Of a stretch of 64,000 nucleotides of DNA, positions 11,098 through 22,447 are shown one piece after another. The stretch lies in NCBI GenBank assembly GCA_011316305.1, contig SAUG01000002.1, positions 310,001-374,000 on the forward strand. Reading direction: 5' to 3'. Made by a program: the position numbers and the translations under genes. This stretch comes from Rusavskia elegans. Taxonomy: Eukaryota > Ascomycota > Lecanoromycetes > Teloschistales > Teloschistaceae. Under the pieces are notes generated by a model. That model saw nothing but the letters and a program-made list of their open reading frames with translations. It searched no databases and had not been told where the DNA came from. Positions within the stretch are counted from its first letter, which is position 1. Each line of letters begins with the position of its first letter.

Positions 11098-11628
11098 GAT
11101 GATGATATGTCGAGTGGAAAAGCGTTTCTGCATCCTTCGATTTTTGGATTTGATTTGTTAAGGCTTTCAAAATTGATTTTCGTGGGTTATCAAGGCGAGC
11201 GAGCGATTTGCTTGAGTCGTGCACTTTAGCCTTTGCTTGTATGTTTGGAGTTGTTGGAGCGTTCGGAGTATATATAGCTTGGAATTTAGAAGAAAATGAC
11301 ACAATGGAAATTTCTTTTCCCCCAACTCGTCTCTATGGTGGATCCTTCTATGCTTCACTACAGCTTCCTCGAGGACCGTGATTTGTACACGCTTGGCGGT
11401 GATCGTTATTCGCAGTGTGAAATGACGAGGTCGTTCATGCCTTTCTCTTCACATTATCTTATCACATCGTCGACTGCATCGTAAAAGAAAGCGACCAGCT
11501 GGATATTCATTCAATCCTCTCATTCCCAAACCCGGTCTATCTATAATCATGCTCGCATCAATTTTATCTCTACCTTTGCTTTTCATAAACACTGCAGAAA
11601 AGATTCGTAAAGGGCCAAGTCCCCATGA
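11098..11628. other. Convergent 3' intergenic region
   Basis: The 3' ends of the plus-strand sulfatase and the minus-strand gene at 11629 face each other here. No further gene or RNA is visible. Confidence 0.4.
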
Positions 11629-12207
11629 TCAAAAACCAGCAAACGCATTACCACATTCGACCGGAAGTGAAATTATTTTCCCTCTGGGGATATTCGTAGT
11701 AGGATCTGATCTTCTTCCTGGTCGCACTAATAATCTTTCCTTTTCGTCTTCCTTGAGACTCTTGAGGAATCGTACGTAAGGCGGTACGGCACTCCACCGA
11801 AGAAAAGGAATACCTGTGCCCGTTATATAATCACGAACGACTCTCTCTTTTCTCTCATCCGCCTTCTTTTCGAGTTGTAGTCAGCGAGCTAATACCCTTG
11901 ATGGTGCTGTTGCGTTGTCAGTATGTGACTGACGCTGTGTTTTCCGGGGTGGGGTGCTCATACCTCTTTCACGTGCCTCTAGAACGCGATTGGTATACTG
12001 TTGTGCTCGGTAAGGCTGGTGGTGGAGGAGATTGAGATTGTTGGAGGCTGAGAGGTTTGTGCGTGAGGATGTTAGGACGTCGATTGCCGTTTCGATAGGT
12101 AGGAGGGCGTGGCTGATTGTTGGAGACGAAGGGTGGGGACTTCGACTGACGTTTCGATAGGTAGGAGGGCGTGGATGATTAGATGGGGACGAAGGATATG
12201 ATTGCAT
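11629..12207 (-). CDS. Hypothetical protein, two-exon model
   Basis: On the minus strand an ATG at 12207 opens a frame to a TGA at 11883-11881. The same frame reopens and reads natural protein, including YITGTGIPFLRWS and RFLKSLKEDEKERLL, down to a stop at 11629. A phase-1 donor (GTATGA near 11964) and an AAAAG acceptor near 11847 remove the TGA with an intron of 117 nt that contains CTGAC. The splice choice is mine and uncertain. The frame is also open upstream to about 12535 without an ATG, so an earlier exon may exist. The N-terminal part carries degenerate SPSNH...PPT repeats. I do not recognise the family. Confidence 0.45.
12076..12195. repeat. 63-bp tandem repeat, two copies, with diverged relatives to about 12480
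   Basis: 12076-12132 and 12139-12195 are near-identical, offset by 63 bases (shared core CGTTTCGATAGGTAGGAGGG and a GACGAAGG end). Looser copies of GGAGGGCGTAGCTG...GGGAACGAAGG lie around 12420-12470. On the minus strand the repeat encodes the SPSNHPRPPTYRN / SHALLPIET-type segments. Confidence 0.6.
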
Positions 12208-12980
12208 ATGTTGGCAAATATTCGCGGCGGCTTTTTCTGCGCGGCGAAGCTGGCGGTGGGAACGGTGGGTGCGTTTGTTGGAGGCTGAGAGGAGACTTTT
12301 GTGGAGGCTGTCGACTTGGGAGTCTGGAGGACTATGGTATGGTATTTCGATGGTCGTTTCGATGGTTGGGGGTGGTAGGTGGTTGGACGGAGAGGTAGGG
12401 GAGGTGGAGCGGTGAGTAAGAATGGGCGGGAGGGCGTAGCTGGTTGGATGGGAACGAAGGGCTGTGGAGCGAAGATGGCGGTGGACTAGAAGATTATTAG
12501 TGACGAGGTCGTTCGACGGAGGATGGAGTTCGGTGGGACCTTTTTAAACCTCATAGCCTGGCTGTGTATGGTTGAATGCAGGTCCTATGAGGTTGAGGTA
12601 GATGTTGCCCGGTTTGTAACCTCTTGGGATGAGGTCAGGTGGACAGGGTGTGTATTTGATTATTCGGGGCGTGGGATCGTCCATCTGCTGTGTTATTGTC
12701 CATGGTATGAGCACCGTCAGACAGCAGCGACGGGAGAAGACGAGCAACTGAGCATCGGTGCCAAACGGAGGGGGTACCTGAGAGCCAGGTGGTCATCTCT
12801 ATAGCGATCCGGGTTCCAAGTACGACATCCATCAAAGGTCAGTCAAACTTCGATTCGAAGGACATTGAACACCAATGATCAGTCAATTCCAGGAACAAGG
12901 AACCTTCCCCATGATCTTCGCTGCGAACTTTCCGTTGGCCGGCACCATCTCTCTAGTCGTCGTTGCTATGGTCATCGAAT

Positions 12981-13013
<33 letters not shown>

Positions 13014-13089
13014 TCGTCACTCTCGTCCCATTCTTCGTCGTTCAGAGTCACGTAACCAGTCTCTGGGGCCTCCTTATCAGGAGCTGGAC
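12208..13089. other. Interval with acidic-tail frame and GTC repeat
   Basis: No independent gene is supported. The minus strand at 12953-13093 reads a 46-codon frame that starts at an ATG overlapping the stop of the large upstream frame. It ends in a run of aspartates encoded by about ten GTC/GAC triplets at 12983-13012. It may be a C-terminal tail lost by a frameshift or gained by alternative splicing. Confidence 0.4.
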
Positions 13090-16000
13090 TCATCGTCGAC
13101 GGCGGCCGGTGTCTTTCCGATCTTGAGGTGGTTCCCGCTGCCTTTCTCGTCTACGCTCCAAGTCTCTCTTTCGATCATGTGCACGTTCCGAGTTAGATAT
13201 CGTTTGTTTCGTCATCTCCGCTCGAATTCTTTGCTGATGAGCAAGCCGCTGCTTGGCTTGAGGTTGATGAGCTTGTTCTGTCTCTGTTCTCAGCTTTGAG
13301 GTTCTAGCTCTTCGTTCGCGTTCCTTTTCTTCTCGTGCAGCGGCGTTGCTGGCTCTTGAATCGTAGAGAGGGGGGTTTTCTTGGTCCATGGCGACTTCAG
13401 TGTTGGGTTGGTCCACCTGCGGTATTTGCTGCTGTTGCTGCTGCTGTAATTGTTGCTGGTGCTGGAAGGGTGGCTGCTGCTGCTGCTCTTGCTGCTCTTG
13501 CTGCTCTTGCTGCTCTTGCTGCTCTTGCTGCTCTTGCTGCTCTTGCTGCTCTTGCTGCTCTTGCTGCTCTTGCTGCTCTTGCTGCTCTTGCTGCTCTTGC
13601 TGCTCTTGCTGCTCTTGCTGCTCTTGCTGCTCTTGCTGCTCTTGCTGCTCTTGCTGCTCTTGCTGCTCTTGCTGCTCTTGCTGCTCTTGCTGCTCTTGCT
13701 GCTCTTGCTGCTCTTGCTGCTCTTGCTGCTCTTGCTGCTCTTGCTGCTCTTGCTGCTCTTGCTGCTCTTGCTGCTCTTGCTGCTCTTGCTGCTCTTGCTG
13801 CTCTTGCTGCTCTTGCTGCTCTTGCTGCTCTTGCTGCTCTTGCTGCTCTTGCTGCTCTTGCTGCTCTTGCTGCTCTTGCTGCTCTTGCTGCTCTTGCTGC
13901 TCTTGCTGCTCTTGCTGCTCTTGCTGCTCTTGCTGCTCTTGCTGCTCTTGCTGCTCTTGCTGCTCTTGCTGCTCTTGCTGCTCTTGCTGCTCTTGCTGCT
14001 CTTGCTGCTCTTGCTGCTCTTGCTGCTCTTGCTGCTCTTGCTGCTCTTGCTGCTCTTGCTGCTCTTGCTGCTCTTGCTGCTCTTGCTGCTCTTGCTGCTC
14101 TTGCTGCTCTTGCTGCTCTTGCTGCTCTTGCTGCTCTTGCTGCTCTTGCTGCTCTTGCTGCTGCTGCTGCTGCTGCATTTGTACTTGTTGCTGCTGCTGG
14201 AAGTACTGCCGCTGCTCATAAAATTGCTGCTGCTGCTCAAAGTGCAGATAGTGCTGATACTGCAGCTCCTCCGGCGAATACTGCTGCAGAAGCTCGGGCT
14301 CATCTCCCACATCACACATATCTTCGTCGGTATCCATAAAGTCTGCCATACTGTCCGCCGGCCCGACTGCGACTGGATCTTCATTGCTCGCATAACCGCT
14401 ATCGTACCCTTCATCGGACATGGTGATATTCCCGTCAGCGTCGACTTGAGTGGCGCTGCCGTCGTATGTAAACTCCATCTCATCTGATGGCAGAACGTCC
14501 ACAGGAGGTTGAAAATTAGCCTCGGGATAATGGAGGCTGCTCAGCGATGTCGTCGGCTCAGTAATCATACTTGTACCATGTACGAACTGCTGAGGCTCTT
14601 GTTGATTGGGCTGTGCAGGTGGTTCCTGCACAGGTATGGCTACCTCGATTTCCACGGCGTTGGCAACCGGTAGGAATGTTGGTCCGGGCGCAATTAATTG
14701 GGGCTGGTCTTCTCTTGGTGCAGAGAGAAGCTCCGGCAGAGATGCAGTTGATGGTTCTTGGACAGATGTGGCTACTTCGTTCTCCGTTACGTTGGCATCC
14801 GGTAGAGCTGTTGGTCCTGACGCAATTGGTTGCGGCTTCTCTTCTCTTGGTGCAGAGAGAACTTCCGGCAAAGGTGCAGTTGATGGTTCTTGGACAGATG
14901 TCGCTACTTGGTCCTCGTGTACGTTGGTACTTGGTAGATCTGTTGGTCCTGACGCCATTGGTTGCGGCTGCTCTTCTAGCGCTGGGGAGACATGCCCTGG
15001 CAAGGGTGCAGTTGATCTCGGATTCGTGTCTGACTCCAGGATACTCTCTTGCACAGGAACAGATGAATGGCCCTGTTCTCTGTCAGTCGCTGGAGCGATC
15101 TCCGCTTGAGGTGAGGGAATCGGCAATGACTGCGGCTCAGTACTCAAGCCTGGGCAAACTTCTGGTAGGGGCATCAAGGTTATACTCTGACCTGCGTCAA
15201 CTCCCGAGGCATTGTCACTGGTCAGAGGCGCCGTTTGTGCTCCCTGCTTTTTGAAGGGACACCTAGTCTTGCTGGAGCCGATACCAGAAGCGGCAGATTT
15301 CTGACCATGTCGTTCTCGGGCTGTCGGAGACTTCTTCGTTGCAGCCTTGTATGCTGGAAAGGAGGGTTTGGGCTTCCTCTTGCCCTCTGCGGACTCATGC
15401 CGCGGAGATGGCGGCACTGTGCCTGATGTCATAATCTCAGTCGGCTCTTCCGATGCATCAGGCATACAGGACTGAGCTGGCGCCGAGCTCAATGTAGTCG
15501 ACGGCAAAGGCGAAGGGACTGTAGGTGGCGCGTTGGACTCAGCTGGCTGCTGGTCCGCAGGTGTGATTACAGGCAAATCCCTCGTCTGTGAAACTGGAGT
15601 AGACGCAGTCGTTGGATCGTCTGAGCATGATAGAATGACGGCTTCTGGAGATGAGATGCTGGGTTGCTCCCGCTGCCTCCTGGCACTTTCCTTTGCGGTA
15701 CGCAATGCCCGTTTTATTGAGCTTCGTTCGCTGATGTCAAGCGAAATCTTGTTGGGAGGACTAGGAGGAGCATCGGTATCCAGAGGCAATTGGGATGGTA
15801 GGTATCTAACATCGTCCGGAGTGTCCGCAAGAGTGACATGCTTCTTTGGTTTCGAGCCATTCTTCAAACAAGATCTGAGTCCCGGGTTTGCGACTTGTGT
15901 GGCTGTTCGAATACAAAGAGCGGACAGCGATTTGGTCAACGTATCCACGAAAATGCAGCTTGACGGAACAGATAGCAATAACGACTCCAGTGCCGGAGTG

Positions 16001-17802
16001 TCTGAATCATTCGAGCTGCACGAAGTAGACGTGTCATCTAACCCAAAGCATCCAAGGCTTTCGTGTGTAAAATCGGTGCCAGAAAGAGTGCTGGTATTCG
16101 AATCTCTTGGAGGCGTGCCGAATTCCTTGCTTTCGGTTGAAGATACATTGGACAGACTGCTGTATTCTGCCGGTTTGCTTTGATGGGAGCTTGAGCTCAC
16201 ATCTGCAGTCCCTGGAATATTGGAAGGACCGGAAATAAGTTCAGGCTCGTGAGGCTCACAGGCAGCCGTTCCAAGGTCTTCAACGTTGTTTGTGATAGGT
16301 TCAGGATCGGCCTCTGTCGTATCAGCGTTTCCAGCGGTGTAAGGAGTAATGCTGTCGAAGAGAAAATCGACCTGTGATGAAAGAAGACAATCTTGGTTTC
16401 CCGCATATTCTTCGTTTGTTTGACTGGAACGCCCGCCAACTCCTAAGAGCTCCGATAGCCATCGCATGCCATTTTCCATTTTACCATTTGGCCGAGGAAC
16501 AAAAGAGGGACTTGGAGGTGTCTGTGGCTTTCCAGCTGATTTCAACATTGATTTCCATTCCTGGGTGAAATCTTTACCAGCGACAGGTAACGTCTTGGGC
16601 ATGTAAAGGCGTTTCTTGTCTTTGCCTTTCTGCTTGCTGTTCGTCTGGGTTTGAAAGGTAAAAACAGATATGATCTTCGACAGCGCCTGCACAGGCTCGA
16701 TCTCTTCGGGCAAATCATCGGCGTCTTTCACAACCACGATAGCGCTTTCTACGGGCAGGCTGTCGTTGTTCTTACGGCTTTTGGTAACCACCGGTCGGTC
16801 CAGAACCATCATTTGGGGAACTGGTTTTTGCAGCCCAAAATTGACATTTGGAAAGACAACAACGGCATCTGCAGATGGGGCATGAACGGGGATATTCTCC
16901 GGACGGGCAACAATTCCTACTTGAAGTTAGTTCAAAGGTATGACGGACCCAAAGACTTAATTACCACGACATCCTTCGGGAAACTTGTTGTCGGGTATAC
17001 ACTGTGTCCCACGATGAGTCCAAGGCTGTTCTGGAGTTGTCGGTCCAGGAAGTCCGCTGCCGGAAATAAAACCAGCACTCTGTGTCAATCGAAGCTGGAC
17101 TTTGCCAACCTTCCCGGAGCATTTCAGCCCAGCCACTCGTGTAAGCAACCCCGTATCTCCTGCCGAGGTGACCTTCAACAAACAACTCATGTTACCTTTA
17201 GCGGTGAGCAATCCAACTGCAATTAGTCCGCCGGAGCTGACGTCGCTTCGGCGCAGAGAAGTAATATTAGTGGCAATCTTCCGGATTATCTAGATATCAC
17301 GATTGTCAGAGACTTATCTGGTATTCTGATGCTACTTGACTACCTTGAACATCGCCGGCTTCCATATTATGGCTTTCAAAGTTTTCGACACGACGGATTT
17401 GGCCGAATGCGAGGCAATGTGGTGACGGCGGCAGAGAGCATCAGTTGATAATGAGAAGACCCCTGTTAGATAGGCATGGATACCCCTCGCTCGAGAGTTG
17501 CTGAGTGCGATGACAACGTTGAAGAACGGCATGGGACAGCACATCTTTAACAGTGATAGGAAGACGAAACTCTCCACTGCTCTGCTGACTAGGTCTGTGA
17601 GAAGGTCAAGACACTGCACGAGTAAGGCCAAAAGTTGACATCCGAGTAAACTCAGAGTTGCAAAGATCGTGCACATCTGATAAAGGAAGACCAGCAGTCG
17701 ATGGACAAAGACCACAGACCGATACACGAACTTCAGCACTTGGCACACGAAAACCAAAAGTAGAACAACAAGCCACCACAGCGGTGTAACAAGGAACGAC
17801 AT
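13090..17802 (-). CDS. Membrane-anchored low-complexity protein with (QEQ)75 tract
   Basis: Three exons close in phase: 17802-17344, 17289-16965 and 16916-13090, with introns of 54 and 48 nt. The first intron has a CTGAC branch site, the second CTAAC. The product has 1,536 residues. The N-terminus is strongly hydrophobic (MSFLVTPLWWLVVLLLVFV and a second stretch ending LLGCQLLALLVQ), so it is probably membrane-inserted. A globular part follows (residues about 150-300). Next is a long Ser/Pro/Thr-rich disordered region with three PLPE...SAPREE-type repeats, then a tract of 75 Gln-Glu-Gln units flanked by polyglutamine. The C-terminus is basic and charged (RRRERQREPPQDRK). The start ATG was chosen because it opens the first hydrophobic segment. 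I do not recognise the family. Confidence 0.75.
13483..14157 (+). repeat. Perfect 9-bp minisatellite, 75 copies
   Basis: The unit CTGCTCTTG is repeated 75 times (675 bp) with no mismatch that I can find. It is coding on the minus strand as CAG-CAA-GAG (Gln-Gln-Glu). CTG-only triplets border both sides (13473-13482 and 14158-14176), suggesting that the 9-mer arose inside a CAG tract. The repeat contains no stop in five of the six frames, which explains the long shadow frames encoding poly-Leu, Ala/Leu, Cys/Ser and Ser/Lys. Confidence 0.97.
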
Positions 17803-19308
17803 GATGACGTCTGGAAGCGATGAAAGTTGAGGAGACACTTCAAGAACTAACTAGGGATTATGTGAGGATATTGGACCGGGAGTGGTATGTGGATTGACCT
17901 GGTGTAGAGCGAAAAAGAGGAGGAAGGAAGCAACATCATAAAAGGCGCTGGTCTTACGCTAGAGAATGACCCGGCTCGCTAAGCTACGTGATGAAGCAAA
18001 AAATGTCAACTGTGGGGCTGGGAAATTGTTGATTTCGCAAAGATAGAGGGGGAAATTCCGAGGAGAGCGAGCGGTACGGAGAATGGCGACCGCCTCCCAG
18101 AAAGACAACGGGAAAGACATTCAACAGTTTAAACAGATTGCAGGCGCAGCCACTGCTGTGACACGAGAACTAGCAGTTATATATAAGTTGCGATCGCTCG
18201 AATTGATGAATCTCGGGGTGAACTTCAGGTGGTAAAATGATGCAGCGGTAATGCATCAGGGGTTGAGAAGAGTAATTGCATCTCAGTGACTTGACGCAGT
18301 GTACCCAAGCTGCACCCATAATACAGATGGGACAGTGCCTGGTATTTGGACCTGTTGTTGGCCTTCGATATGGTTTCTGGCTACAGAGCTCACTTGAGTT
18401 GCATAGAATTGTCCTTAAAAGTGAGGAACGACGCTGTTTCGGACATACTGAATAGCACAGTATAAACAGATAGAGGCCCTTTTAAGTATCTTTACTGGAT
18501 TTACGACGAGTGTATCTGAGCGGTACTGTATCGGGTTCATCGAGTTGTGTTGACGTGACGTTGGCCCAAGGTTTGGAGCAACAAGCTTAGCGGGCTTGGC
18601 GATGACGAGTTAGGTTAAGAGCCTTGGCGCGCAACCCCTAGAGATGGCAGATGGTGCTTGCCCCCATCACCTACAACACTCGGCAGAAGAGAGTATGAAA
18701 AGCATGAGGTCTATGTGATTTCTATCGACTATCATTGCCTTGCACCCACCCACCAAAACATATTGATATTCCTTCATTGTCCGATGGGAGACAACCAATT
18801 TATGTAACAAAGCGGATCCTGCAGGGGACCGAAACACGCAACTCTTTCCAATCGAGACCGGACTACACGCATATGCTGAACCAAACAGAAAGCCATACAT
18901 GCAATGCATTCTCCAACATCATACACAAATTCCGTTTCCATGATAGCAGACCCAAGCTCGATCCAAACGCAACGCGAATAAGCCAAATCATGATCTCAAC
19001 CCACAGTCAGGTCGGAGGGAATGGACAAGCTCGTACACCATGCCAGTGAGTCTATTGCAAACCTCCTAGGAGCTCCTAGGAGGTCCGTATCGGCTATACC
19101 AGCATGGCTTCTGAACACAGTCGACATATCCCTACCTTAAAGCCAAGTCGGGAGATCCAGGATCGCTCAACATACGTTGCGAATAATGGGCCAGAGCATC
19201 TCTGATTGGGTAGTCAGCTCATGGCGTGTTACAAGTGGCTTGCGATGGTACGAACCACTGGTGTTCGAGTCCTGGTTTGTATCAAGTGCTGTGAAACACT
19301 GAATCCTT
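17803..19308. other. Intergenic with a 22-bp perfect palindrome
   Basis: 1.5 kb between the 5' end of the large minus-strand gene and the 3' end of the next. No supported gene. At 19062-19083 there is a perfect 22-bp palindrome made of CCTAGGAG blocks; it may form a hairpin in the 3' region of the neighbouring transcript. Confidence 0.5.
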
Positions 19309-21024
19309 CTAGGCCGCAGGGGCATCTTCAACACCCTGTGCATCGCGTCCCGTGTCGGCTTCGATTGCTGCACCATCATTTGCTCCCTGACCATTGGGCT
19401 TTCGTCGTACTCGCCGTCGTCGCTTCTTTTTGTTTGACTTTGTTGGTGTCGCTTCTGCAGCTTGACTTGGTTCGTCTTCCCCGTCGTTGCTCCGATCTCC
19501 TTGCGCGTGTTCCTGTACAGTCCTGCGATAAGTATATGACTGGGGATGTGGGGAACGTAGACAACGCTTGAGGGATCGTATACGTACAGGCTCATCTCTC
19601 CCCGAACAACTCTGCCCGGGTGCAACGGAATTGGAGTCTTGTCCAGCCGTTGGGTCTCCAACGGCAGCCGGGGTAGAGGTGGAGTTGTTGCCAAAGGCTT
19701 CCTGGGGGGCACACGATATTTGCTTGTCGGTCTCAGGCGTGGACGACTGGCTGGTCCCAATGATGAGTCCGGCTGAGTCTGTGCAGGCGGATGCTTGGGC
19801 CTTGAGTTTGTTGTTCTCTTTCTCGAGATCTGATATCTTCTGCCTCATAATGTCGCCCATTAGGAAGCGTCCAGGATTCCGCGTCGTCGGTATTGGTGGC
19901 TTATCATCGCCAGCATCTGTGGTTGGAGGATCGCAAGTCTTCTTATCACGTTCGCCTAGCTGTGCACGGAGCCGCTTTATCACCGTCTCATTGGCACGAT
20001 TGTCAATCTGTAATTGCTCCTCCGATTCGGTCAGAGCGGCGATCTTGGTATCGGACTGTTGTTGAGTGATGCGGAGATCGCTGATCTGCTTGTCCTTGTC
20101 ATCGTTGATTTGGCTCTGCATTGTCAGATCGCTCTGCAATCTGCTGCTATTTGCTTGTTCGTTCGTAAGTTCTTGTTTTGTTGCCGACAGCTCGATACTT
20201 TGGCTATTGCTGGATTGACGAAGTGCAATGTTCGTATGAGTGACGCTGCTCAAAGCCATGAAAAGCTGTTTGACTGCGTCGTTCGAAAGCTGTAGGTCGG
20301 TGCACGCAGTGCCGAGGAAGCGCTGGTGTAAGACCATGTCTTTCAGGAGGTGAGTGAACATGTATTGCAGCAAGACGGCAAAAACCAGGCGCTCGGCTTG
20401 GCTGCCGTGGATGAGGTGGGTGAGATTGATGTTGGCACAGCCAAACGCTGGAAAGTTGATGTTGACGGGGGTTGTCCGTGTCGTAAGGGCCCCGTTAGCA
20501 GTTTTGAGCGTCGATGCTTCTCCTTTGCTGCAATCAAATGTGCGCTTAATATGATTTGCGTCGATGAAGGAGTCGAGCTCTCTACGGATGCGATGTCGAT
20601 TGGGCGGAGCAGCGACTTTAAAAGCTGATGGTAGCATGGCGTCTTCGTCGATCGGTTCGCTCTCTTCGGTCTGTCCAAGGATGATGAAGTCCTTGCAGTC
20701 GTTGCAGTAACGGGTGTTCCACAGAAGTTTTGAAATTTGAGCTATAGTCGGAAGAAAGCTGACCAATAACATCAGAAGGCCGAGGTAGTAAGTCCACTCG
20801 CTGTCAACCATGTGCTCGACCTTGACGGTGGCAGTTGGGACAAAGGGAATTTCAGGCATGAATGCTGGAAACTTTTCCTTCGCTGTCAATGTAATTCGCT
20901 CCGCAATAAAATCTTCGATATGGTCCATTATTGCTGGATCCAGCTGATAAGCAACATAGGGTGTCGCTACCAGGCCGAGGGTACCGGCCACAGCTCTGAG
21001 CAACATTCTGCAGCGGCCTGCCAT
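19309..21024 (-). CDS. Coiled-coil protein with one predicted membrane segment, unknown function
   Basis: Exon 1 is 21024-19588. A 75-nt in-frame stretch (19513-19587) starts GTACGT and ends ACAG and is a good phase-0 intron, giving 546 residues; unspliced it would give 571. A hydrophobic stretch (YYLGLLMLLVSFLPTIAQ) lies near residue 80, and the first 25 residues are also apolar. From about residue 260 to 360 the sequence is a long heptad coiled coil (Gln, Leu, Glu rich). The C-terminus has a very basic patch (KSNKKKRRRRVRRK). Both spliced and unspliced forms are open. I do not recognise a family. Confidence 0.7.
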   Translation of the reverse strand: MAGRCRMLLRAVAGTLGLVATPYVAYQLDPAIMDHIEDFIAERITLTAKEKFPAFMPEIPFVPTATVKVEHMVDSEWTYYLGLLMLLVSFLPTIAQISKLLWNTRYCNDCKDFIILGQTEESEPIDEDAMLPSAFKVAAPPNRHRIRRELDSFIDANHIKRTFDCSKGEASTLKTANGALTTRTTPVNINFPAFGCANINLTHLIHGSQAERLVFAVLLQYMFTHLLKDMVLHQRFLGTACTDLQLSNDAVKQLFMALSSVTHTNIALRQSSNSQSIELSATKQELTNEQANSSRLQSDLTMQSQINDDKDKQISDLRITQQQSDTKIAALTESEEQLQIDNRANETVIKRLRAQLGERDKKTCDPPTTDAGDDKPPIPTTRNPGRFLMGDIMRQKISDLEKENNKLKAQASACTDSAGLIIGTSQSSTPETDKQISCAPQEAFGNNSTSTPAAVGDPTAGQDSNSVAPGQSCSGRDEPVRIRSLKRCLRSPHPQSYTYRRTVQEHAQGDRSNDGEDEPSQAAEATPTKSNKKKRRRRVRRKPNGQGANDGAAIEADTGRDAQGVEDAPAA

Positions 21025-22447
21025 TTTGGTGGAATGTTGAAGGCTGTAGCAGAAATAGTGGTGGTCCTGTAGGAGGGGGGAAAGCTGCGCAAGCCCAGCA
21101 GATGGAGTTACTGTTGGATGTTTATTCGACGTTGGATGTGGTAGAAAGCCTCAAGCAGCTACTTGCTAAGCGTACAGAGTAGTAGAGCTCTCTGTGATTT
21201 TTATGTTATTTGAGGTATGATTGTGACCGGGGTAGGATGTGCGATAGAAGGAAGACGAGTATGAAGCAACGGCAGTGCGCACGCGCAAGCGAAAGGTGGC
21301 TGGAGGAGATGTGATGAGTTGCCATTTTTTCTTTATCAACAGAAAGATCATGTTGCTCCTTTGTGTTGACACTCTCGTCCATTTTTCTTTGTGATTCTAC
21401 GCTGCTTGAGCTGGTACAATAGCTAGAAGACAATGGGACCGCAGTAATATTTTGCCCTTCTCGGAACCCTATTACAGTGTTGAGGCGATGTAGACGTAAT
21501 GGGGTTGATTGTCAATATGTGAGGAGACTCTGGGGTCGTATCGCCACATGGCCCTTTGGCCCTCCACGGATGCTCCCATAATGTCTGCTACTGTAGCGGA
21601 TACAGGACTCTTCATTAGAAAAACCGGAAGAGTACCTAGTCAGGCAGACAGTGGAAGAATCTGTGGTTTAGGATTTGATAGACAATGCGGACTCACAAGC
21701 AGGGCCACATGGAGAACTAAATGTAGATGAAGCGCATGGGTTTCTTGACTTTGCTGGCAGAGATCAACCGGGTCCTCCTGGCCACCCGGAGGGTGGCTGC
21801 TGACTTCGCGATGCTGAAGATCTTTGGTTCAAGTCCAAGTTCAAGGGCATTTGATTATGCTTGTGCGTATATTGCCATGTCTTCGACTATGCTGCTAGCC
21901 CTCTATTTTATTAGAACGGTCTTCCGTAATTCAAAATACATACAAGACGCATGGAAGCACAACCTCTTTGGCGCTGAGATGTGCTAAGCTTGCCTTTGGG
22001 CTGAAATCCCTTGAGACATTTGACCAGGAGGAAGTGACTGTACAGATCGAGGAGCTCGCTCATACTTGAAATGTTTCGGCATCCTGGTTAGACTGACTTG
22101 ACTCACGGCAAGTTTTGACGTCTGGGGACGAGTGTCCCGTCGATTGCGAGCGTGTTCCCTCCGGCCTCACCTTACCAGTCTATAGGAGTCCCTCGCGGGA
22201 GTCACGTGTATTTACACCACTACACCTGATATCCTAGTAACCGATAGAACGATATCCTTTATCGAGGTAACGGCTGTTGTACGCCTCCCATCGCGATTGA
22301 TCCGTGATGGGAAATCCTTACTTGAGATAGCTTGATCATACCCAGTGATTTGCCGGTAATGGGACGAGAACATGAGACTACCATCGTCACACTATTCTAG
22401 CATACCATCTACCCCAACCTGCAAGAAACTACACCATACCTTGAAGA
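21025..22447. other. Intergenic; possible small ORF at 21727-21987
   Basis: Upstream region of the minus-strand coiled-coil gene. A plus-strand ATG frame at 21727-21987 (86 codons) has a hydrophobic segment (YIAMSSTMLLALYFIRTVF), but no splice site, repeat or homology I recognise supports it. The rest shows nothing clear. Confidence 0.3.

Noticed and set aside
13483..14157. CRISPR-like array
   Set aside because: The unit is 9 bp with no spacers and lies inside a fungal gene.
13335..14487. Long plus-strand frames of poly-Leu, Ala/Leu and Cys/Ser
   Set aside because: They are created by the stop-free 9-bp repeat; flanking sequence in these frames is not protein-like and the minus frame has exons closing in phase.
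19180..19290. tRNA gene suggested by GTTCGAGTCC near 19264
   Set aside because: No acceptor stem and no anticodon arm can be formed; it lies in the 3' region of a gene.
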